Below are positions 1-5,106 of a stretch of DNA of 10,368 nt, piece after piece; position 1 is the stretch's first letter; each line of letters starts with the position of its first letter. Source of the DNA: an uncultured Ruminococcus sp. (GTDB taxonomy: Bacteria > Bacillota_A > Clostridia > Oscillospirales > Ruminococcaceae); assembly GCA_946629405.1 (NCBI GenBank), contig CAMOXW010000196.1, forward strand, positions 1-10,368. Direction: 5' to 3'. The position numbers and the translations under genes are program-made. Under the pieces are notes generated by a model. It was not told the DNA's origin, did no database searches, and worked only from the letters and a program-made list of their open reading frames with translations.

Positions 1-487
1 GGTGCTCCCCGAGGGCGAGGTCGGCGAGCTTGTGTTCACAAGTATCACAAAGGAAGCCTTCCCGCTTCTGCGTTACCGTACCCGTGACCTCTGTGTGCTG
101 AGCAGGAAGAAGTGCTCATGCGGACGTACGCTTATCAAAATGGCAAAGCCTATGGGCAGAAGCGACGATATGATGATAATCCGCGGGGTAAATGTATTCC
201 CGTCGCAGATAGAGACCGTACTCATTGAGCAGGGCTATTCGCCGAACTATCTCATCGAGGTAGACCGCGTGAACAATACCGATACGCTGGATATAAGCGT
301 AGAAATGAACCCGGAGCAGTTCTCCGACAAGGTAAAGGATATGCAGGAGCAGGAGCACTCTCTCGCAGAGGCTATCAAGACCATGCTTGGCATCAATCCT
401 AAGGTACACCTTGTATCGCCGAAGTCGATCACAAGAAGCGAGGGCAAGGCGGTCCGCGTTATCGACAGGCGAAAGCTACACGATTAA
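1..487 (+). CDS. paaK: Phenylacetate-CoA ligase family protein, C-terminal part (5' end outside window)
   Basis: This is the last ~162 codons of an adenylate-forming (ANL superfamily) ligase of the PaaK type, which activates phenylacetate or related aryl acids to the CoA thioester with ATP in the cytoplasm. Seen: the RTRD motif (77-88), a Cys pair in KKCSCGRT (a CxC typical of the family), the hinge/C-domain signature GRSDDMMIIRGVNVFPSQIE (from 155), and a C-terminal SEGKAVRVIDRR whose Lys (446-448) sits where the family has its conserved C-domain lysine. The reading frame is already open at the window edge, so the true start lies upstream; the GTG at position 2 is simply an internal Val. The stop is TAA at 485-487. 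In clostridia and archaea such ligases often lie beside ACT-domain proteins and indolepyruvate ferredoxin oxidoreductase, and an ACT protein follows here at 2089. The substrate cannot be told from this portion; family is confident, precise substrate is not. Confidence 0.9.
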   Translation, partial: VLPEGEVGELVFTSITKEAFPLLRYRTRDLCVLSRKKCSCGRTLIKMAKPMGRSDDMMIIRGVNVFPSQIETVLIEQGYSPNYLIEVDRVNNTDTLDISVEMNPEQFSDKVKDMQEQEHSLAEAIKTMLGINPKVHLVSPKSITRSEGKAVRVIDRRKLHD

Positions 488-538
488 GCATTATTGTCCC
501 GGATGGGACTGAATAAATTATTTTCAGGAGGAATCATT

Positions 539-763
539 ATGAAAGTCAAAATTTTTTCCACTAATTTTATGCCCGAGCAGGAGAAGTATGAGAAGTTCGT
601 GACATTTGAGAACGAGCTCAACCAGTTCATCGAGACAGTGAACGTTATCGATATCAAGTACAGCACCGCAACAGGTATGTGCCATGATGCCCAGACACAC
701 GTTAACGAGTATATCGAGGACTTCTCGGCACTTGTAATGTATGAGGAAAAAGGCGGAAAGTAA
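539..763 (+). CDS. Small Cse60-like protein (DUF2758/Spore_Cse60 type), 74 aa
   Basis: This is a small soluble acidic protein with no signal peptide and no membrane segment. The start at ATG 539 is chosen because an AGGAGG ribosome binding site (526-531) lies 7 nt upstream; an in-frame TTG at 494 has none. The layout is MKVKIF at the N-terminus, then a charged helix ending FENELNQFIET, then VIDIKYSTATG, a His-containing stretch, and a final strand DFSALVMYE. This strand-helix-strand-strand order, with 'IDIKY' and 'SALVMYE', resembles the Cse60 sporulation family (about 60 aa in Bacillus, expressed in the mother cell), somewhat extended here. That family assignment is by eye and moderate; its biochemical role is unknown in any case. 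It lies 51 nt after the paaK-like stop and 53 nt before the lipoprotein gene. It could instead be a generic small conserved Firmicute protein. Confidence 0.75.
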   Translation: MKVKIFSTNFMPEQEKYEKFVTFENELNQFIETVNVIDIKYSTATGMCHDAQTHVNEYIEDFSALVMYEEKGGK

Positions 764-771
764 GCCAGGTG

Positions 772-802
772 AAGCGGCGCTCCCACGGGCGTCGCTTTGC
801 TT
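772..802 (+). terminator. Stem-loop between the Cse60-like and lipoprotein genes; weak terminator or attenuator
   Basis: An 11-bp stem (772-782 with 787-797, including two G-U pairs) closes a 4-nt CCAC loop and is followed by the short T-rich run TTTGCTT. The stem is strong but the T-tract is poor, so termination may be partial. It ends just before the AAGGAG ribosome binding site (803-808) of the lipoprotein gene, so it could also affect translation or protect the downstream mRNA end. Confidence 0.45.
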
Positions 803-816
803 AAGGAGTGTTTATC

Positions 817-2067
817 ATGATAATCAGAAAATTCACCGGACTTCTTGCAGCAACAGCCCTTCTGACCTGCTGTGCATCATGCGGAGACAGCGGCGGAAGT
901 GACAGCACCCCGGCAGCTTCCGCAAGGACTGCTGCCGGTACTGAGGCTGCTTCCGAACCTGTGACCGGTACTGCACCCGTAACAACCGCTGCTCCTTCCA
1001 GTACGGCGGAAAAACCCACAACAGCAGCGCAAGAGGTACCAACGGCACCGGCGGCAGTCACGGAAAAGCCTTCTGAGCTTTCAGCTCTCAGCGGACTTTA
1101 TCTCAGCCCGACAGACACGATGAAAATGTCCGAATGGTACACCGGAGATGCTGACCAGTCTATCCGCAAGGGACTTGAACAGAACAACGGCTCCTTGCAG
1201 AAGGGCGACAGCAGGACGTACAATCCTTACAGCCTGAGCTTCAAAGACGGAGAGTTCAGCATGGGTCTGAACATAACAAAAGAGTCTCGTTTCTATGGCG
1301 GAAAGGTCTATGAAAAGGACGGCAGGCTGTGGTTCGATTATGAGAGCTACCATCGTGTCAGCAGTGACGGCAATTCTTCTGACACCTATAGCATCAATGA
1401 CCCCGAACCGGAAGCCAAAAACGAAAAAGTCAAGTATAATGCTGTCATTAACAATCTCAATGAGCTCAACGCCGAGGGACTTTACTACACACGAATCATT
1501 CCGAGGATATGCGCTTTCGACAAACTTATCCCGTTTGATTATACGCCTTATCTCTATGCCAATGCCGGCAACAATCTCCCTCCGACAGAGCTCTATGCCT
1601 CCGGCGATGTTCTCTATCACAAAACATACGGAACAGCTCTGAACGGCTCGTACACTCCGGGAAGCGATTTCTCGATAAGCTACGATCAGATAAAGGTTCA
1701 GAAGGAAGACCCGATCTCCGGCTACAATAAAAAGGAAACTCAGGAGGAGAAGAACAATATTCTCAACCATTATATCTCCAACATAAATAAAGCCTACGGT
1801 CTTCCGGAGGAAAGCAATGATACCTCCACCGAGATAACGTTCAGCAGCGGAAAATGGGAGTGGAAGTCCTCCGCAGGAACGCTTATCAACAATGGATATT
1901 ACGCCGAGAGTAAGAACTACCCCGGTCTTGTCGTAATGGGTATTGATGAAAACTCAAAGAACAACGAAAGTCAGTTCAAAGAAAAATGGATGTCCGACGC
2001 TAATGTATTACTGCTCTATATTACAGAAAAAGGTGAAGTGACATACCCTGTACTTCTAAAATATTAA
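817..2067 (+). CDS. Secreted lipoprotein of unknown function, 416 aa
   Basis: The start ATG 817 has an AAGGAG site (803-808) 8 nt upstream; a GTG at 808 overlaps that site and is disfavoured. The N-terminus is a lipoprotein signal peptide: MIIRK, a hydrophobic stretch to about residue 17, then cysteines at 18, 19 and 22. The exact lipobox is ambiguous (LLTC or ASC followed by Gly). Residues ~24-88 form a low-complexity linker rich in Ala, Thr, Ser and Pro, typical of Ruminococcus surface lipoproteins and likely to span the cell wall. The remaining ~330 residues are a polar extracellular region rich in Asn, Ser, Tyr and Lys, with pieces such as SGLYLSPTDTMKMSEWY, FDKLIPFDYTPYLYANAG and SSGKWEWKSSAGTLINNGYY that suggest a beta-rich fold. 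I recognise no catalytic motif or named domain. It would be anchored outside the cytoplasmic membrane. It sits between the paaK-like and ACT genes, 21 nt before the latter, with no obvious functional link to either. Confidence 0.88.
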   Translation: MIIRKFTGLLAATALLTCCASCGDSGGSDSTPAASARTAAGTEAASEPVTGTAPVTTAAPSSTAEKPTTAAQEVPTAPAAVTEKPSELSALSGLYLSPTDTMKMSEWYTGDADQSIRKGLEQNNGSLQKGDSRTYNPYSLSFKDGEFSMGLNITKESRFYGGKVYEKDGRLWFDYESYHRVSSDGNSSDTYSINDPEPEAKNEKVKYNAVINNLNELNAEGLYYTRIIPRICAFDKLIPFDYTPYLYANAGNNLPPTELYASGDVLYHKTYGTALNGSYTPGSDFSISYDQIKVQKEDPISGYNKKETQEEKNNILNHYISNINKAYGLPEESNDTSTEITFSSGKWEWKSSAGTLINNGYYAESKNYPGLVVMGIDENSKNNESQFKEKWMSDANVLLLYITEKGEVTYPVLLKY

Positions 2068-2088
2068 TAAACCCAAGGAGGAATAGCT

Positions 2089-2523
2089 ATGTCAAATGTA
2101 AAACAGATCTCAGTATTCGTAGACAACAAGCCCAATCAGTCAGCGGGCGTTATGCGTATAATCAAGGAGAGCGGGGTGAACCTCAGGGCGCTCATGCTCG
2201 CGGACACCGCAGATTTCGGCATAATCAGGCTCATTGCCAACGACACGGACAAGGCTGTTGAGATACTCAGGGCAGCCTCATACGCGGTAACGGTGACAGA
2301 GATCGTTGCTATCTCGATACCTGACACGCCTGGTCAGCTCAGCCGCGTGCTCGACGCACTTGGCAGCGACAACGTGAATGTTGAGTATATGTACGCCTTC
2401 CTCGGCAAGTCTGACAGGTCAGTTTCCTTTGTCATCCGCGTGGACGACAACGCTCATGCCTCCGAGGTGCTCAACCGCAACGGTATTATTCAGCTTACCG
2501 AAAATGATATTGCAGAAATGTAA
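2089..2523 (+). CDS. Tandem ACT-domain protein, 144 aa
   Basis: The protein consists of two ACT domains and nothing else: about residues 4-68 (KQISVFVDNKPNQSAGVMRIIKESGVNLRAL) and 72-140 (IVAISIPDTPGQLSRVLDALGSDNVNVEYMY). Each shows the strand, then a Pro-x-x-hydrophobic loop leading into the first helix, then the NV(N/E) strand. ACT domains bind small ligands, usually amino acids, at domain interfaces. Stand-alone tandem-ACT proteins of this type are commonly encoded beside phenylacetate-CoA ligases in clostridia and archaea, where they are presumed to sense an aromatic amino acid or derivative; that ligand is inference. The classical DxPG in repeat 1 is changed to NKPN, while repeat 2 keeps DTPG, so the two sites may differ in ligand binding. 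The start has AAGGAGG (2075-2081) 7 nt upstream. The gene lies 21 nt after the lipoprotein stop and is probably co-transcribed with it. Confidence 0.9.
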   Translation: MSNVKQISVFVDNKPNQSAGVMRIIKESGVNLRALMLADTADFGIIRLIANDTDKAVEILRAASYAVTVTEIVAISIPDTPGQLSRVLDALGSDNVNVEYMYAFLGKSDRSVSFVIRVDDNAHASEVLNRNGIIQLTENDIAEM

Positions 2524-2545
2524 GATATGCACAAAACGGCGGCTT

Positions 2546-2563
2546 CAAGATAAATTTATTTTG
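2546..2563. promoter_or_regulatory. AT-rich 18-bp near-palindrome just upstream of a promoter
   Basis: CAAGATAAATTTATTTTG pairs end to end over 9 bp with one G/T position. It ends 7 bp before the -35 box at 2571. It could be an operator, an UP-like AT element, or a 3' end structure of the ACT gene mRNA. No T-tract follows, so a terminator is unlikely. Confidence 0.3.
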
Positions 2564-2570
2564 AAAACGC

Positions 2571-2600
2571 TTGACAAAATTATGCCCGGTGCGGTATAAT
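2571..2600 (+). promoter_or_regulatory. Sigma-A promoter of the zinc-ribbon gene
   Basis: The -35 TTGACA (2571-2576) and -10 TATAAT (2595-2600) are both perfect and separated by 18 bp. The transcript should start near 2607, giving a leader of about 40 nt before the ATG at 2649. Confidence 0.85.
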
Positions 2601-2648
2601 ATAATTACAGTCTTTAACGAGATAATTTTCCAACAGGAGTGATGTATA

Positions 2649-3083
2649 ATGGGTATTCTCGACGCACTCGGCAGTGTCAGCAAGGGCGCTTCCGATAAGG
2701 CTAAAAATATTTCAGAGGCGAGCAACCTCAAAAGAAAGATCCTCTATGAGGAGGAGCGTATAGTTGAGATCTTCACTGATATCGGCAAGAAGTTCTACAA
2801 GAATCCCGACGGCGACGCCTCTGAGCTCAAGGCTCTCTGCGATGATATTGACCAGCGCCGCAGAAGGATCAAGAAAATGAGATATGAGCTCAACGGTATC
2901 AGGGGCTACAAGATATGCCCGAAGTGCGACGCTGAGGTAAACGAGCGTTTCCAGTTCTGCGGACGCTGCGGAGCAAGACTTCCTGATATCGAGGACGAGG
3001 ACTTCATGTCGCTTGAACCGAACGACTACTATACAGAAAGCAGCAACAATTTCTTCAACGCAGATTCCAACAAGAATTATTGA
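2649..3083 (+). CDS. Coiled-coil / zinc-ribbon protein, 144 aa
   Basis: A small cytoplasmic protein with a charged helical N-terminal part (residues ~1-85) and a C-terminal zinc ribbon. The helical part contains EEERIVEIFTDIGKKFYK and a basic stretch DQRRRRIKKMRYEL, consistent with a coiled coil. The ribbon has Cys90, Cys93, Cys104 and Cys107 in CPKCDAEVNERFQFCGRCG, the zinc-ribbon (DUF7577/zinc_ribbon_2-like) pattern. An acidic tail (DIEDEDFMSLEPNDYY) ends in an Asn/Ser-rich segment. Similar short zinc-ribbon proteins are common in clostridia and have no known role; the family pattern is clear, the function is not. The start is supported by AGGAG (2635-2639) 9 nt upstream and by a consensus promoter. 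The gene stands alone between its own promoter and its own terminator. Confidence 0.88.
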   Translation: MGILDALGSVSKGASDKAKNISEASNLKRKILYEEERIVEIFTDIGKKFYKNPDGDASELKALCDDIDQRRRRIKKMRYELNGIRGYKICPKCDAEVNERFQFCGRCGARLPDIEDEDFMSLEPNDYYTESSNNFFNADSNKNY

Positions 3084-3089
3084 TCCAAG

Positions 3090-3124
3090 GGCTGTTCTGA
3101 GCAATTCGGAACAGCCTGTTTTTT
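3090..3124 (+). terminator. Rho-independent terminator of the zinc-ribbon gene
   Basis: An 8-bp perfect stem GGCTGTTC/GAACAGCC (3090-3097 with 3109-3116), extendable inward by about four weaker pairs, is followed by TGTTTTTT. It lies 6 nt after the stop codon. Confidence 0.88.
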
Positions 3125-3159
3125 AGAAGTCAGATGTAAGAGGTCAGAATGGGGGCGCT

Positions 3160-3540
3160 TTATCTGTTGAACGCTTCGCTTATTCTTTTGCAGATGAACC
3201 TTGCGGGGATGCACAGGACGAACCAGAATCCGGTGAACGGCAGACATATCTGACCGAGAAAATTCAACGGAATATCCGAATAATCCCAGACATCCCAGTG
3301 CATTATAATATTGTCGAAGATGCCGACAGCAAGCTCGACCGCGGTTATCATAATCGAACCTGCAAAGCAGCTCCGGAAAAGCGTGGAGCTCTCGCGGCTG
3401 TTTATGACGTAAAGAAGGGCAAGTATAAGTCCCCCGGTCAGAGCCATAGTCCAGTGAGTGTAGCCTCGCCCGACGATCTCGACAAGGCTGTAGAGAAAAA
3501 ATCCCATAAGGAACGAGAATAAATACTGCGATGCTTTCAT
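3160..3540 (-). CDS. CmpB-like (ABC-transporter type IV permease family, DUF1113) membrane protein, 126 aa
   Basis: A small integral membrane protein with four predicted membrane segments at about residues 3-23, 29-47, 55-79 and 94-115. The stretch from VELAVGIFDNII to WDVWDYSDIPLNFLGQICLPF matches the signature of the 'putative ABC transporter permease' family PF06541 (CmpB-like): an acidic residue in a helix, then W-D-Y-S, P-x-N and G-Q-I. At 126 aa it is shorter than many family members (often 150-250 aa) but appears complete. Despite the family name no transport activity is established, and no ATPase partner is encoded nearby. The start is supported by GGAGG (3549-3553, minus strand) 8 nt upstream. 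No confident promoter or terminator was seen on its strand. It is divergent from malQ, with 66 bp between the two start codons; a functional link is not evident. Confidence 0.85.
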   Translation of the reverse strand: MKASQYLFSFLMGFFLYSLVEIVGRGYTHWTMALTGGLILALLYVINSRESSTLFRSCFAGSIMITAVELAVGIFDNIIMHWDVWDYSDIPLNFLGQICLPFTGFWFVLCIPARFICKRISEAFNR

Positions 3541-3606
3541 ATCCTGAACCTCCGTTCTGAGACTATTTTGTCACCGGATGACTATATTATTCAAGGAGTT
3601 TTACCA
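3541..3606. other. Short divergent intergenic region, CmpB-like gene / malQ
   Basis: It carries the ribosome binding sites of both divergent genes: GGAGG on the minus strand at 3549-3553 and AAGGAG on the plus strand at 3593-3598. TATATT/TATTAT at 3583-3590 could be a plus-strand -10, but no fitting -35 lies 16-18 bp upstream (TTGTCA at 3568 is only 9 bp away). The promoter of the glycogen operon is therefore not identified here. Confidence 0.4.
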
Positions 3607-5079
3607 ATGCGAAAAAGCTGTATACTTATGCATATTTCAAGCCTTCCGTCGGAGTACGGCATAGGCAAAATGGGCAGACACGCCTTTGAATTTGTTGATT
3701 TTCTGAAAAGCGCCGGGGTGAAGTGCTGGCAGATACTTCCGCTTTCCCCGACGAGCTACGGAGATTCGCCTTACCAGTCGTTTTCGGTCAACGCCGGAAA
3801 TCCCTACTTCATCGACTTTGAGATACTGGAATCGGACGGACTGCTTGAGCATCATGAATTTGCCTCATACACATGGGAGACTGAGCCTGACAAGGTTGAC
3901 TACAGCCTCATATACCAGAATTGCTTTGAGGTGCTGAGGCTGGCACATTCGCGCTTCAAGCAGGCGAAATTTCCGGCATATAAGGAATTCTGCGACAATA
4001 ACAAGCACTGGCTCGACGAATACGCACTCTTTATGGCACTGAAGGCGAAGAACGGCGGCAAGGCGTGGTATGAGTGGGAAGGCGAGATATCCATGCACAA
4101 GCCTAAGGCAGTCGCTGAGGCAAAAAAACTGCTGAAAAAGGACATCTCCTTCTACAAATTCCTCCAGTTCCAGTTCAGCCGTCAGTGGAAGGAGCTGAAG
4201 AAGTACGCAAACGCCAATGATATCGAGATAATCGGCGATATCCCGATATACTGCGCTCTTGACAGTGTTGAGGCATGGGCTGACCACAAGCTTTTCTGGT
4301 TTGACAGGAAGCGCCGTCCGGTATGTGTGGCAGGCTGCCCGCCGGATGATTTCTCACCGACAGGACAGCTCTGGGGCAATCCACTCTATGACTGGGAGTA
4401 TCACAAAAAGACCGGCTACAAATGGTGGATAGGCCGCATAAAAACTGCCTCTGAGCTTTACGACATCGTCCGCATAGACCATTTCCGCGGCTTTGAGAGC
4501 TACTATACGATACCCTACGGAAATGAGGATGCGACCGTCGGCGAGTGGAAAAAGGGGCCGGACTATGAGCTTTTCAGGCAGGCTGAGGAGAAGCTTGGCA
4601 GGCTCAGCATCATCGCTGAGGATCTCGGATTCCTCACGCCGGAGGTGCATAAGCTTCTGCACAAGTGCGGTTATCCGGGGATGAAGGTGCTGCAATTCGG
4701 CTTCTCGGACGGCAAGAACGAGTATCTCCCGCACAATTTCACGACGACCAACTGCTTCGCCTACACCGGCACTCATGACAATGAAACGCTCAACGGCTGG
4801 GTGGGAACGCTTGACAGAAAGTCCCTGAAATTCGCCAAAAAATATCTTGGCGTCAGCAAAAAGAGCCAGATACCAATGGCAGTCATCCGTGCGGCATGGG
4901 GAAGCGTGGCAATGGTCGCAGCGGCGCAGATACAGGACTTCCTCGACAGTCCTAAGGAGGGCAGGATGAACACGCCCTCTACCCTCGGTATAAACTGGCA
5001 GTTCCGCACAAAGCAGGAGGACTTCACCCCCGAGCTTGCCAAGAAGATACGCCGGCTGAACAAGCTGTACAACAGATAA
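3607..5079 (+). CDS. malQ: 4-alpha-glucanotransferase (amylomaltase, GH77), 490 aa
   Basis: MalQ transfers alpha-1,4-glucan segments between maltodextrins (disproportionation) in the cytoplasm, lengthening short oligosaccharides so that phosphorylase can use them. It is a full-length GH77 enzyme of the usual ~490-500 aa. Seen in order: HISSLPSEYGIG (from residue 9), KCWQILPLSPTSYGDSPYQS, IIGDIPIYCALDSVEAW, a GCPPDDFSPTGQLWGNPLYDW loop, RIDHFRGF with nucleophile Asp291, AEDLG with acid/base Glu338, and THDNE with transition-state Asp391. All three catalytic acids line up closely with Asp293/Glu340/Asp395 of Thermus amylomaltase. The ATG at 3607 is chosen over upstream in-frame codons because AAGGAG (3593-3598) sits 8 nt before it and the GH77 homology begins there. 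glgP follows after 27 nt, so the two are almost certainly one operon for glycogen or maltodextrin breakdown. Confidence 0.97.
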   Translation: MRKSCILMHISSLPSEYGIGKMGRHAFEFVDFLKSAGVKCWQILPLSPTSYGDSPYQSFSVNAGNPYFIDFEILESDGLLEHHEFASYTWETEPDKVDYSLIYQNCFEVLRLAHSRFKQAKFPAYKEFCDNNKHWLDEYALFMALKAKNGGKAWYEWEGEISMHKPKAVAEAKKLLKKDISFYKFLQFQFSRQWKELKKYANANDIEIIGDIPIYCALDSVEAWADHKLFWFDRKRRPVCVAGCPPDDFSPTGQLWGNPLYDWEYHKKTGYKWWIGRIKTASELYDIVRIDHFRGFESYYTIPYGNEDATVGEWKKGPDYELFRQAEEKLGRLSIIAEDLGFLTPEVHKLLHKCGYPGMKVLQFGFSDGKNEYLPHNFTTTNCFAYTGTHDNETLNGWVGTLDRKSLKFAKKYLGVSKKSQIPMAVIRAAWGSVAMVAAAQIQDFLDSPKEGRMNTPSTLGINWQFRTKQEDFTPELAKKIRRLNKLYNR

Positions 5080-5106
5080 AACGAGTTGAGAATGGAGTTT
5101 GAAAAA

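Noticed and set aside
496..509. Hairpin GTCCC-GGAT-GGGAC after the paaK-like gene as a terminator
   Set aside because: The stem is only 5 bp and no T-run follows directly, so it is not a convincing terminator.
494..538. Alternative TTG start extending the Cse60-like protein by 15 codons
   Set aside because: There is no ribosome binding site before the TTG, whereas ATG 539 has AGGAGG at ideal spacing and begins the MKVKIF motif of the family.
1081..1770. Long open frame of 229 codons on the minus strand within the lipoprotein gene
   Set aside because: It is fully antisense to a well-supported gene with signal peptide and ribosome binding site, has no ribosome binding site of its own, and its translation shows no domain features.
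3126..3149. Short direct repeat (GTCAGA twice, 3129 and 3143) downstream of the zinc-ribbon gene terminator
   Set aside because: Two 6-base copies are too short to distinguish from chance and lie in a small gap with no other signal.
3568..3588. Promoter for malQ made of TTGTCA and TATATT
   Set aside because: The two boxes are only 9 bp apart, far from the 16-18 bp needed.
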